A stretch of 64,000 nucleotides of DNA from Pelagimonas sp. (GTDB taxonomy: Bacteria > Pseudomonadota > Alphaproteobacteria > Rhodobacterales > Rhodobacteraceae). The stretch lies in contig JAOARQ010000049.1 in NCBI GenBank assembly GCA_025210455.1, positions 1 to 64,000 of the forward strand, given 5' to 3'. The notes beneath the pieces are model-generated. The model was given only the letters and a program-made list of their open reading frames with translations. It made no database searches and was not told the DNA's origin. Shown one piece after another: positions 25,807-34,056 of the stretch (position 1 is its first letter; each line of letters opens with the position of its first letter). A program made the translations under genes and the position numbers.

Positions 25807-26247
25807 ATGAGCGACCAAGCCGCAAGAAAAGAATGGATGAGCCTGTTGGCGAAAGCCCCGCCAACAGCCTTGCAGGCCCTCTGGGCCGACCGTGACGTAT
25901 TGGGCTGGAGCTGGCTGCGCGCGCCTGAGATTGGCTCGGCCATGGTGCGCGGACGCATGGGGGGCAATGGCGCGCCTTTTAATCTGGGTGAAATGACCGT
26001 CACCCGCTGTTCGCTGAAGCTGGCGGATGGCACTGTGGGTCATGCCTATGTGCAGGGCCGCGACAAGGCCCATGCGGAGCGCGCGGCACTGGTGGATGCG
26101 CTGATGCAGACCGCGCTGGCCAAAGATATTTCGGACGCCATCCTGAGCCCGTTGCGCGGGCAGATGTCAGACGCAGCCGAAAAGCGCGCGGCCAAAGCGG
26201 CCGCCACGAAGGTGGATTTCTTTACCATGGTCCGAGGAGAAGACTGA
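25807..26247 (+). CDS. phnG: C-P lyase subunit PhnG
   Basis: PhnG is part of the PhnGHIJ core complex; with PhnI, PhnH and PhnL it replaces adenine of ATP by methylphosphonate. The 146-residue protein has the family's length and the conserved stretches VRGRMGGNGAPFNLGEMTVTRC and GHAYVQGRDKAHAERAALVDA. It is the first gene of the phnGHI-HAD-JKLN run. Its stop TGA overlaps the phnH ATG by one base. Confidence 0.95.
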   Translation: MSDQAARKEWMSLLAKAPPTALQALWADRDVLGWSWLRAPEIGSAMVRGRMGGNGAPFNLGEMTVTRCSLKLADGTVGHAYVQGRDKAHAERAALVDALMQTALAKDISDAILSPLRGQMSDAAEKRAAKAAATKVDFFTMVRGED

Positions 26248-26819
26248 TGCAGGCAGATGTCTTAACAGGTGGCTTCGCAAATGCGCCGGTCGATTCAGCC
26301 CATGCGTTTCGCGCGGTGATGACGGCCATGGCCCGTCCGGGGCATATCGAAACCGTTCGCGGGGCGCAGCCCCCGGCACCGCTGTCAGTCGCCACAGGGG
26401 TTTTGATCCTGACGCTGTGTGACCCTGAAACCGGGGTGTACCTGGCGGGCGCGGCAGACACGCAGGCGGTGCGCGACTGGATCACCTTTCACGCCGGCGC
26501 GCCCATTGTCTCGGCGGACCGATGTGATTTTGCCATAGGCAGCTGGGGCGATCTGGCCCCGCTTGGGGCCTACCGCATTGGCACCTCGGAGTATCCTGAT
26601 CGCTCGGCCACGTTGGTTGTCGAAACCCCATCTTTGGGCGCAGGGGCCATTCTGCGTGGTCCGGGGATCAAAGACACGGCAACACTCAATTTGCCGGAAA
26701 TCGACGCGTTTCGGGACAACGCCAGCCGCTTTCCGCTGGGATGGGATGCGTATTTCTGCGCGGGCGACCAATTGGCTGCTCTGCCGCGCAGCACCAAAGT
26801 TACACAGCAAGAGGGCTGA
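26247..26819 (+). CDS. phnH: C-P lyase subunit PhnH
   Basis: PhnH, a subunit of the PhnGHIJ complex required for the nucleosidase step. The 190-residue product shows the family segments AFRAVMTAMARPG near the N-terminus and FPLGWDAYFCAGDQLAALPRST at the C-terminus. The protein folds like a PLP-dependent transferase domain but is not known to bind PLP. It is coupled to phnG by a one-base overlap and spaced three bases from phnI. Confidence 0.95.
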   Translation: MQADVLTGGFANAPVDSAHAFRAVMTAMARPGHIETVRGAQPPAPLSVATGVLILTLCDPETGVYLAGAADTQAVRDWITFHAGAPIVSADRCDFAIGSWGDLAPLGAYRIGTSEYPDRSATLVVETPSLGAGAILRGPGIKDTATLNLPEIDAFRDNASRFPLGWDAYFCAGDQLAALPRSTKVTQQEG

Positions 26820-26822
26820 CGC

Positions 26823-27908
26823 ATGTATGTAGCTGTAAAAGGCGGCGAACGCGCCATTGACAATGCTCATGCCTGGCTGGCTGAAGAACGCCGGGGCGAT
26901 CAATCCATAGATGAAATGTCGGTGGCGCAGATCCGCGAGCAACTGGCACTGGCGATCAATCGCGTCATGGCCGAAGGATCACTTTATGATCCGGATCTGG
27001 CGGCGCTGGCGATCAAACAATCGCGCGGGGATCTGATCGAAGCGATTTTTCTGATGCGCGCCTATCGCACCACCTTGCCTCGGTTTGGCGGCACCCTGCC
27101 AGTTGAGACCGACAGGATGTCCTGCATTCGCCGCATTTCCGCGACCTTCAAAGATGCGCCGGGTGGGCAGGTGCTTGGGCCAACGTTTGACTACACCCAC
27201 CGTCTGCTGGATTTCAAACTGGCCGCAGATGGCGAGGTGCCAGAGGCCCCGATGGGTGACCCGCGCACAGAAGACACGCCCAAGATCCTTGGGTTCCTGA
27301 ACCGCGAAGGCCTGATCGAAGAAGAAAAGCAGGGTGAAGATACCCCGCCGGATCTGACCCGCGAACCGATGGAACTGCCCGCCAACCGCGCGCTGCGTCT
27401 GCAGGCGCTGACCCGTGGTGACGAGGGCTTTGTTCTGGGCATGGCCTATTCCACACAGCGAGGCTATGCGCGCAACCACGCCTTTGTGGGCGAATTGCGC
27501 ATCGGTCAATGTGCGGTGGAAATGGAAATCCCAGAGCTGGGCTTTGCCATTGAAATCGGTGAGATCGAACTGACCGAATGTGAGACCGTGAACCAGTTCA
27601 CCGGATCAAAGACAGAGCCGCCGCAGTTTACCCGCGGCTATGGTCTGGTCTTTGGGCAGACCGAACGCAAGGCCATCGCCATGGCGCTGGTGGATCGCGC
27701 GCTGCGCTGGAAAGAACTGGGCGAAGACAATATGGGCGCGCCGGTTCAGGACGAAGAATTTGTTCTGATGCACGCTGATAATATTCAGGCCACAGGGTTC
27801 CTCGAACATATCAAACTGCCGCATTACGTTGATTTCCAATCTGAATTGGAACTGGTGCGCAAGCTGCGCCGCGAAGCGGAAGCCCATCAGGCGGAGGCCG
27901 CAGAATGA
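26823..27908 (+). CDS. phnI: C-P lyase subunit PhnI
   Basis: PhnI is the catalytic component of the nucleosidase step that installs the phosphonate at C1 of ribose triphosphate. The 361-residue protein begins MYVAVKGGERAIDNAHAWL, typical of PhnI. It contains RMSCIRRISATFKDAPGGQ and, near the end, DEEFVLMHADNIQATGFLEH. It overlaps the following HAD phosphatase gene by four bases (ATGA), evidence for translation as part of the same operon. Confidence 0.95.
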   Translation: MYVAVKGGERAIDNAHAWLAEERRGDQSIDEMSVAQIREQLALAINRVMAEGSLYDPDLAALAIKQSRGDLIEAIFLMRAYRTTLPRFGGTLPVETDRMSCIRRISATFKDAPGGQVLGPTFDYTHRLLDFKLAADGEVPEAPMGDPRTEDTPKILGFLNREGLIEEEKQGEDTPPDLTREPMELPANRALRLQALTRGDEGFVLGMAYSTQRGYARNHAFVGELRIGQCAVEMEIPELGFAIEIGEIELTECETVNQFTGSKTEPPQFTRGYGLVFGQTERKAIAMALVDRALRWKELGEDNMGAPVQDEEFVLMHADNIQATGFLEHIKLPHYVDFQSELELVRKLRREAEAHQAEAAE

Positions 27909-28507
27909 CCCCTTCAGTTGTTGTTTTTGATATTGGCGGTGTGCTGGTGGACTGGCAGCCGCATCTGGCTTGGTCTGATGAGTTTGCCTCTCAGGCTGAA
28001 GCCGAGGCCTTTATGCAGCGCAGCGATTTCATAGCGCGCAATCTGCGCGGCGATGCGGGTGAACGCTTTTCCGATATGGCGCTGGAACTGGATGATCCGG
28101 AAGATCAGCGCCGCTTTGCCGCCTATGTGGCGAACTTCGCCCAGACCGTGCGCCATGCGGTGCCGGGCACATGGGAGCTGGTGGATCGGCTGAAACAGCG
28201 CGGCGTGCCCATTCATGGCATCACCAACTGGTCAGCGGAAACCTGGCCCGAGGGGCTGAAATCGCACCCACGATTGGGCGAGATCTTTGGCACGCTGGTG
28301 ATTTCCGGTGTTGAAAAGATCATCAAGCCCGACGCACGCATCTTTGAGATGCTCTGCGCCCGCGCCGGGGTGTTGCCCGCTGACTGCGTTTTCATTGATG
28401 ACAGTCTGAAAAACGTCGAAGGGGCCCGTGCTGCTGGCATGGACGCCATTCATTTCACCTCAGCCGATGCGCTGGAACAGGCACTGCAAGAGCGGGGGCT
28501 GCTATGA
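27905..28507 (+). CDS. HAD-superfamily hydrolase inserted between phnI and phnJ
   Basis: A 200-residue HAD subfamily IA hydrolase. Motif I is FDIGGVLVDW with nucleophile Asp9 and Gly in place of the second Asp, as in YihX and soluble-epoxide-hydrolase N-domain phosphatases. Motif II is HGITNWS, the conserved Lys is in EKIIKPDARIF, and motif IV is FIDDSLKN. It overlaps phnI and phnJ by four bases each, so it is embedded in the C-P lyase core operon. A sugar-phosphate phosphatase role within the pathway is plausible but not shown. Confidence 0.88.
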   Translation: MTPSVVVFDIGGVLVDWQPHLAWSDEFASQAEAEAFMQRSDFIARNLRGDAGERFSDMALELDDPEDQRRFAAYVANFAQTVRHAVPGTWELVDRLKQRGVPIHGITNWSAETWPEGLKSHPRLGEIFGTLVISGVEKIIKPDARIFEMLCARAGVLPADCVFIDDSLKNVEGARAAGMDAIHFTSADALEQALQERGLL

Positions 28508-29370
28508 GCGACTACAACTTTGCCTATCTGGATGAACAGACCAAACGCATGATCCGCCGCGCAATCCTGAAAGGTCTGGCCATTCCGGGCTATCAGGTGC
28601 CTTTTGCCTCGCGCGAGATGCCTATGCCTTATGGCTGGGGTACTGGCGGGGTGCAGGTTTCGGCAGCAACGCTGACCCCCGATGACACCTTTAAGGTGAT
28701 TGATCAGGGGGCAGATGACACCACCAATGCGGTGTCGATCCGCAAGTTCTTTGAACGTACCGCAGGGGTGACCACAACCGAGGAAACCACGCAGGCCAGC
28801 GTGATCCAGACCCGCCACCGCATCCCCGAAGCCGAGCTGCGCGAGGATCAGATCCTTGTCTATCAGGTGCCGATCCCGGAACCGCTGCGCTTTCTGGAGC
28901 CCTCTGAGGTGGAAACCCGCAAGATGCACAGCCTTGAGGAATATGGTCTGATGCATGTGAAGCTTTATGAAGACATCGCCCGCCACGGCGCGATTGCCAC
29001 CTCATATGCCTATCCGGTCAAGGTAGAGGGGCGCTATGTGATGGACCCGTCACCGATCCCGAAATTCGATAATCCTAAAATGGAAATGCCCGCCATCCAG
29101 CTGTTTGGCGCGGGTCGGGAACAGCGGATCTATGCCCTGCCGCCTTACACACAGGTTGTCAGTCTTGATTTCGATGACTTCCCCTTTGAAGCTTCAAAGG
29201 CGGATTCAGCATGTGATTTGTGCGGGGCGGAAGACAGCTATCTGGATGAAGTCATTGTGGATGATGCCGGGGGTCGAATGTTTGTCTGCTCGGATACCGA
29301 TTATTGCCGCTGCCGTCGCGAGGCGGGTTTTCAGGGCAAACAGCTTGCCGCAGCAGGAGAGGTGGCGTGA
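28504..29370 (+). CDS. phnJ: C-P lyase PhnJ (radical SAM)
   Basis: PhnJ cleaves the carbon-phosphorus bond, releasing methane from ribose 1-methylphosphonate 5-phosphate and leaving the 1,2-cyclic phosphate. The 288-residue protein has cysteines at about 237, 240, 262 and 268. This C-x2-C-x21-C-x5-C spacing equals that of E. coli PhnJ, where three ligate the 4Fe-4S cluster and the fourth forms the thiyl radical. It overlaps the HAD gene (ATGA) and phnK (one base). Confidence 0.96.
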   Translation: MSDYNFAYLDEQTKRMIRRAILKGLAIPGYQVPFASREMPMPYGWGTGGVQVSAATLTPDDTFKVIDQGADDTTNAVSIRKFFERTAGVTTTEETTQASVIQTRHRIPEAELREDQILVYQVPIPEPLRFLEPSEVETRKMHSLEEYGLMHVKLYEDIARHGAIATSYAYPVKVEGRYVMDPSPIPKFDNPKMEMPAIQLFGAGREQRIYALPPYTQVVSLDFDDFPFEASKADSACDLCGAEDSYLDEVIVDDAGGRMFVCSDTDYCRCRREAGFQGKQLAAAGEVA

Positions 29371-30146
29371 TGGATCAGAGACCATTGTTTTCAGTCCGTG
29401 GGGTCAACAAGTTCTACGGCACGCGCATCGGCTGCGCCGATGTGTCATTCGATCTTTATCCCGGTGAGGTGATGGGGATCGTCGGCGAAAGTGGCTCGGG
29501 GAAATCGACGCTGCTGAACTGTCTGGCCGGTCATCTGGCCCCCGACGCGGGTGAGGTGCTGTTTGATACCAGAGCCGATGGGATGAAAGACACGGTGACC
29601 ATGTCCGAGCCGGAACGCCGGATGTTGTCGCGCACGGATTGGGCCTTCGTGCATCAGCATGCCCGCGATGGGCTGCGGATGAACGTCAGCGCGGGCGGCA
29701 ATGTGGGTGAACGCCTGATGGCGGTTGGTGCGCGTCACTACGGTGACATTCGCGAAACCGCGATTGACTGGTTGGGCCGGGTTGAGATCAGTGAGACCCG
29801 TGTTGACGACCGCCCCAGCGCCTTTTCCGGTGGGATGCAGCAGCGCCTGCAGATCGCCCGCAATCTGGTGACTGGGCCGAGGCTGGTCTTTATGGATGAG
29901 CCGACCGGGGGGCTGGATGTATCGGTGCAGGCACGTCTGCTGGATCTGCTGCGCAGCCTTGTGCGCGAAATGGGGCTGAGCGCCATCATCGTCACCCATG
30001 ATCTGGCGGTTGTGCGCCTGTTGGCGGATCGCCTGATGGTGATGAAAGACGGACATGTGGTGGAGAACGGGCTGACTGATCAGGTGCTGGACGATCCACA
30101 GCATGCCTATACACAGTTGCTGGTGTCCAGCGTGCTGCAAGTTTGA
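29370..30146 (+). CDS. phnK: C-P lyase ATP-binding protein PhnK
   Basis: PhnK is an ABC-type ATPase without a permease that binds the PhnGHIJ core. The 258-residue protein has Walker A GESGSGKST, signature FSGGMQQR and Walker B LVFMDEPTGGLD. The ATG overlaps the phnJ stop by one base; an upstream extension would run into phnJ. A palindromic intergenic element separates it from phnL. Confidence 0.94.
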   Translation: MDQRPLFSVRGVNKFYGTRIGCADVSFDLYPGEVMGIVGESGSGKSTLLNCLAGHLAPDAGEVLFDTRADGMKDTVTMSEPERRMLSRTDWAFVHQHARDGLRMNVSAGGNVGERLMAVGARHYGDIRETAIDWLGRVEISETRVDDRPSAFSGGMQQRLQIARNLVTGPRLVFMDEPTGGLDVSVQARLLDLLRSLVREMGLSAIIVTHDLAVVRLLADRLMVMKDGHVVENGLTDQVLDDPQHAYTQLLVSSVLQV

Positions 30147-30147
30147 T

Positions 30148-30201
30148 GTGGGAGGCTGGGGCTCTGCCCCAGACCCCGAGGTATTTATGGACCAAAGAAA
30201 C
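30148..30201. repeat. Palindromic extragenic element between phnK and phnL
   Basis: A GC-rich hairpin CTGGGGC-TCT-GCCCCAG (30156-30172) is followed by AGACCCCGAGGTATTT and ACCAAAGAAA. This composition resembles repetitive extragenic hairpin sequences that I recall from Rhodobacteraceae genomes. It fills the only gap inside the phnG-N run. Confidence 0.45.
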
Positions 30202-30202
30202 C

Positions 30203-30886
30203 ATGATTGAGATTTCGAACGTGTCGAAGACCTTTACGCTGCACAATCAGGGCAGTGCGGTTATTCGGGTGATGGAGGGGGCCACGCTGAGTGTGGCACC
30301 CGGGGAATGTGTTGCGTTGACCGGTGAGTCAGGTGCTGGGAAATCAACGCTGATGCGGATGATCTATGGCAACTATCTGGCGGCTTCGGGCAGGATCGTG
30401 ATTGGGGATGTGGATGTGGCGCAGGCTGAGCCGCGTGAGATCATCCGTCTGCGGCGCGAAGTCTTGGGCTATGTCAGCCAGTTCCTGCGGGTGGTGCCCC
30501 GTGTGCCAACGCTGGATGTTGTGGCTGAGCCTTTGCTGGCACTGGGTCGTGATCCGGGCGAGGCGCGGGAGGTGGCGCGGGATTTGTTGGAGCGTCTGCG
30601 CATCCCCGAACGCCTTTGGGGGTTGTCCCCCACAACCTTTTCTGGGGGCGAGCAGCAGCGGGTGAATATTGCCCGTGGCTTTGCCCATGGCTATCCCGCG
30701 ATGTTGCTGGATGAACCCACTGCCTCTTTGGATGCGCAGAATCGCGAGACAGTGCTGAGCCTGATCGAAGAGGCCAAGGGCCGTGGGGCAGCGATCATTG
30801 GTATTTTCCATGACGAGGCGGCGCGGGATCGTGTTTGCGATCGCGAAGTGAATGTGTCGGGCTTTACCCCCGGGATGGCCGCATGA
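30203..30886 (+). CDS. phnL: C-P lyase ATP-binding protein PhnL
   Basis: PhnL is the second ABC-type ATPase of the pathway, implicated with PhnGHI in attaching phosphonate to ribose. The 227-residue protein begins MIEISNVSKTFTLHNQG and has Walker A GESGAGKST, signature FSGGEQQR and Walker B with LLDEPTASLD. I chose ATG 30203, since the frame upstream translates the extragenic palindrome. The stop overlaps the phnN ATG (ATGA). Confidence 0.93.
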   Translation: MIEISNVSKTFTLHNQGSAVIRVMEGATLSVAPGECVALTGESGAGKSTLMRMIYGNYLAASGRIVIGDVDVAQAEPREIIRLRREVLGYVSQFLRVVPRVPTLDVVAEPLLALGRDPGEAREVARDLLERLRIPERLWGLSPTTFSGGEQQRVNIARGFAHGYPAMLLDEPTASLDAQNRETVLSLIEEAKGRGAAIIGIFHDEAARDRVCDREVNVSGFTPGMAA

Positions 30887-31437
30887 GACCGAAGCAGGCT
30901 CGGGGTCGGTTCATTGCCGTTGTTGGTCCCTCTGGGGTTGGTAAGGATAGCGTCATGATGGCGCTAGCCGAGATGGGCAATTTTGCGCTGTTGCGCCGGG
31001 TGATCACACGGGATCCTGATGCGGGTGGCGAGGATTATATCCCCATTGATCTTGCGCGCTTTGAGGCGATGGAGGCGGAAGGCGCTTTTGCGCTGAGCTG
31101 GCGGGCGCATGGTCTGGCCTATGGGGTGCCTGTTTCGGTGTGCGAACAATTGGATAAAGGTGTGGATGTGCTGGTGAACTTGTCGCGGACTGTTCTGGAA
31201 GAGGCGCGTGATAAGTTTCCGGGGTTTGTAACGCTGCTTTTGACAGCCCCGGCAGAGGTGCTGGCGGCGCGGTTGGCCGGTCGCGGGCGCGAAAGCACAG
31301 AGGAAATCGCGCGCCGTCTTGAGCGGGCCGAATTCACCTTGGCGTCGGGCTTGCCGGTTATTGAGGTGTCAAATGACGGCCCGCTAGAGCAGACCGTTGT
31401 GCGCATTCTTGATGCGCTTCAGGCTGAGAGGGTGTAG
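30883..31437 (+). CDS. phnN: Ribose 1,5-bisphosphate phosphokinase PhnN
   Basis: PhnN phosphorylates ribose 1,5-bisphosphate to PRPP, returning the sugar to nucleotide metabolism. The 184-residue guanylate-kinase-like protein has the P-loop GPSGVGKDS and the conserved RRVITRDPDAGGEDY. ATG 30883 overlaps the phnL stop by four bases. Its last 19 bases overlap the 3' end of the antisense DUF1045 gene. Confidence 0.92.
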   Translation: MRPKQARGRFIAVVGPSGVGKDSVMMALAEMGNFALLRRVITRDPDAGGEDYIPIDLARFEAMEAEGAFALSWRAHGLAYGVPVSVCEQLDKGVDVLVNLSRTVLEEARDKFPGFVTLLLTAPAEVLAARLAGRGRESTEEIARRLERAEFTLASGLPVIEVSNDGPLEQTVVRILDALQAERV

Positions 31438-32105
31438 CGGTGCAATTCGTGGAACATGCCGTTTTCGTCTTCTCCGCACAGGGTCAGCGCGTCGATCACG
31501 AAGGGTTTGGGCAAGAGAGGCGTCAGCACCGGTTGCAGTGCAGTTTCAACCTGCAGGGTCTGGGCTTTGGGCAGTTTGCCGGTCAATGTGAGGTGGAATT
31601 TGAATTCCTCCATCACATAAGGATAGCCCCATTGCATCAGCAGTTCATCCTGGCGCGGGGTCAGGTTCGCCGCACGGCGGCGTTCCAGATCAGCCGGGGT
31701 CAGGGGCGCGCGAAACGGGTCGAGCGCTTTGACCGTATTGGCGGCCAGATCGGCAAGCGGCGTCTGATCGCCGGCAATGGTCAGGGCCAGAAAACGCCCC
31801 AGCCGGGTCAGTTCAAGACCGTCCAGCGCAAAGGCGCTTTGCTGGGCGCAAAAGATTTTGAACCCGTCCTTGAGGGTTTCAAATGTTTGCCCCTGCGCCA
31901 GACGAAATGGCGGTTTGATCGTGCCGTGCAGCCCGTATTTACGCGGGGTGGCGGTGATCTCATGGGCAGGCGCAGGCAGCCCATCAATAAGTGGCGCGTT
32001 GGGGCGTTCGCCGGTGGCGGCATTCCAGCCCAGCCAGGCAGCGCCAAATTCGGACAACGGCCCTTTGGGCAAAGTGAAATAGATCGCATATCTGGAGAAT
32101 GTCAT
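31419..32105 (-). CDS. DUF1045 phosphonate-cluster protein, 2H phosphoesterase-like
   Basis: A 228-residue DUF1045 protein, a family tied to phosphonate operons. It has two H-x-T motifs, HGT at residues 60-62 and HLT at 171-173, the arrangement of the 2H phosphoesterase superfamily that opens cyclic phosphodiesters. This suits hydrolysis of phosphoribosyl 1,2-cyclic phosphate, the PhnP step, and no phnP is seen here; that role is inferred. It is read opposite to its neighbours: its 3' end overlaps phnN by 19 bases and its start codon overlaps a possible phnM start at 32104. Confidence 0.88.
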   Translation of the reverse strand: MTFSRYAIYFTLPKGPLSEFGAAWLGWNAATGERPNAPLIDGLPAPAHEITATPRKYGLHGTIKPPFRLAQGQTFETLKDGFKIFCAQQSAFALDGLELTRLGRFLALTIAGDQTPLADLAANTVKALDPFRAPLTPADLERRRAANLTPRQDELLMQWGYPYVMEEFKFHLTLTGKLPKAQTLQVETALQPVLTPLLPKPFVIDALTLCGEDENGMFHELHRYTLSA

Positions 32106-32145
32106 GACAACCTTGCTTTCTAGGGGCTCTGTTTCTGAGGGGCCT

Positions 32146-33312
32146 ATGCCGGATGAGGGTAACGCTGGCGTGACAAACGCCTTTACATTGGCGAATGCCA
32201 TGCTGGTTCTGCCAAAGACAACCCATCTTGGCTGGGTCCGGGTGGAAAATGGCCTGATTGCCGAGATGGGGCAGGGAGCGGAGGTGCCCAAAGGCGCGAT
32301 TGACTGCGGTGGAGATTACGTCGCGCCTGGTCTGATCGAATTGCACACCGACAATCTGGAGCGCCATATTGAACCGCGTCCGGGTGTGGACTGGCCCCAT
32401 GCTGCCGCCATTGTGGCCCATGACGCCGAGCTGGCCTCGACCGGGATCACCACGGTGTTTGATGCGATGCGTGTCGGATCCATACCCAGCGGCAAGGGGC
32501 GCTATATCAAATATGCGCGTGCGCTGACTTCTGAGCTGCTGGAGCTGCGCGAAAAAGACATGCTCAAGATCAGTCACTATCTGCACCTGCGCGCAGAAAT
32601 CTGTTCCGAGACACTGGCCGAGGAACTGGCTGAGTTTGGGCCCGAAGATCGCGTTGGTATTGTGTCGATGATGGATCACACACCGGGGCAGCGGCAGTTC
32701 CGCGACATCAATAAGCTAGAGCAATACGTGAAGTCCAAGCGGGGCATGTCTGACGCGGAGTTTCAGGACCATGTGGTCAATCTGAAAGAGCTGCGTGTGC
32801 GCAATGGCGACAGGCACGAGGCGGCAACGGTTTCTGAGGCAGCGCGGTTTGGGGCCACTTTGGCCAGCCATGATGATACCACCCGCGCGCAGGTGGAAAC
32901 ATCGGCCGGGTATGGCATCCATCTGGCGGAATTCCCCACCACGGTAGATGCAGCGCAGGCCTGTCACGATCACGGGATTGCGGTGATGATGGGCGCGCCC
33001 AATCTGATCCGTGGGGGATCGCATTCAGGCAATGTGGCCGCAAGCGAACTGGCCGAGCTGGGGCTGCTGGATATTGTTTCGTCTGATTATGTGCCCGCAG
33101 CGCTGTTGCTGGCGGCGATCAAGCTGGGTGAGATCTGGGAAGATATGCCGCGCGGGATCGCCACAGTGACCAGCACACCGGCCAAGGCGGTTGGCCTGAC
33201 GGATCGCGGTACACTTGCGCAGGGATTGCGCGCGGATCTGGTGCGGTTTGGGGTCAGCGCCCATGTGCCGCTGCTGCGCGGGGTCTGGTCGCGCGGCAAT
33301 CAGGTCGCCTGA
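32146..33312 (+). CDS. phnM: Alpha-D-ribose 1-methylphosphonate 5-triphosphate diphosphatase (canonical copy)
   Basis: PhnM removes pyrophosphate from ribose 1-methylphosphonate 5-triphosphate before the PhnJ step. The 388-residue protein has the canonical motif LHTDNLERH (His67, Asp69 from this start), ASHDDTT, MGAPNLIRGGSHSGN and SSDYVPAALL. I placed the start at ATG 32146, five bases after GAGGGG. An in-frame ATG at 32104 with GGAG upstream is also possible and would overlap the antisense DUF1045 start codon. Confidence 0.92.
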   Translation: MPDEGNAGVTNAFTLANAMLVLPKTTHLGWVRVENGLIAEMGQGAEVPKGAIDCGGDYVAPGLIELHTDNLERHIEPRPGVDWPHAAAIVAHDAELASTGITTVFDAMRVGSIPSGKGRYIKYARALTSELLELREKDMLKISHYLHLRAEICSETLAEELAEFGPEDRVGIVSMMDHTPGQRQFRDINKLEQYVKSKRGMSDAEFQDHVVNLKELRVRNGDRHEAATVSEAARFGATLASHDDTTRAQVETSAGYGIHLAEFPTTVDAAQACHDHGIAVMMGAPNLIRGGSHSGNVAASELAELGLLDIVSSDYVPAALLLAAIKLGEIWEDMPRGIATVTSTPAKAVGLTDRGTLAQGLRADLVRFGVSAHVPLLRGVWSRGNQVA

Positions 33313-33316
33313 ATAA

Positions 33317-33358
33317 AAGACCAGCCCCAACCGGAAAGAGTGTTGGGGCTGGTCCGTC
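33317..33358. terminator. Bidirectional terminator between phnM and the barrel gene
   Basis: A perfect 13-base stem, GACCAGCCCCAAC (33319-33331) with GTTGGGGCTGGTC (33342-33354), closes a 10-base loop. A-rich and T-rich flanks on either side let it stop convergent phnM and barrel-protein transcripts. Confidence 0.85.
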
Positions 33359-33387
33359 TTTGCGCCTGCGAGGATTGGGCGCAGAGA

Positions 33388-34056
33388 TCAGAACTGGAAG
33401 CGCAAACCAAAGTTCACATTGGCGCGGCTCAGGTCATCGCTGACCCGGGCGGTGGTGCCATTGGGGGCGGTGCGGGTGCTTTCCACATCAAAGCTGCGCA
33501 GGAACCGCACATCTGAAAACAGCGATACACCGTCGCTGACTTCATAGGCCCCGCCCACGATCAGCTGGGCCGCCAGAGCTTCGTCCTGACCGGTGATGGT
33601 GACATTTCGGCCATAGGAAATGCCGTGATCAACAAAATCCACACCCAGACCGGCGCCGACATAGGGCGTCAGGCGCGACTGGGTTTTGAAATCTGCCAGC
33701 ACATTGGCAAACAACCGTGTTGAGCGAATGTCACCCCCCACATTGCCTTCGTTGCCGACACCATTGCCGGAAAAGTCGACTGTATTTGCCTCGTTCCGGC
33801 TAAAGGATAGTTCGACTTCGCCGCGCAGCGCATAGGTGTCATTCGAGAGGCCCGAGAAGTACCGCCCGATTGACACACCTGCGGAATAGCCGTCGTCAAA
33901 ACCTGTATCGACCGTGCGGTTTGCACCACCGATGGTGCCGGAAAACGTGCTGTCCTGCAGGCGGTCAAAGCCGCCGTAAACCTGACCATAAAAATCCTGA
34001 GCCGCAACCGGCGCGGCAACTGTCAGCGCAAGCGCGGCAACTGTCCATTTCAACAT
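33388..34056 (-). CDS. Outer-membrane beta-barrel protein
   Basis: A 222-residue small porin-like barrel (OmpA/Opa-type beta-barrel). It has a signal peptide (MLKWTVAALALTVAAPVAAQ), alternating hydrophobic strands throughout (for example TPYVGAGLGVDFVDHG and VNFGLRFQF) and a C-terminal phenylalanine required by the Bam machinery. It probably spans the outer membrane with eight strands; no ligand can be predicted. It is convergent with phnM across a strong terminator. Confidence 0.8.
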   Translation of the reverse strand: MLKWTVAALALTVAAPVAAQDFYGQVYGGFDRLQDSTFSGTIGGANRTVDTGFDDGYSAGVSIGRYFSGLSNDTYALRGEVELSFSRNEANTVDFSGNGVGNEGNVGGDIRSTRLFANVLADFKTQSRLTPYVGAGLGVDFVDHGISYGRNVTITGQDEALAAQLIVGGAYEVSDGVSLFSDVRFLRSFDVESTRTAPNGTTARVSDDLSRANVNFGLRFQF

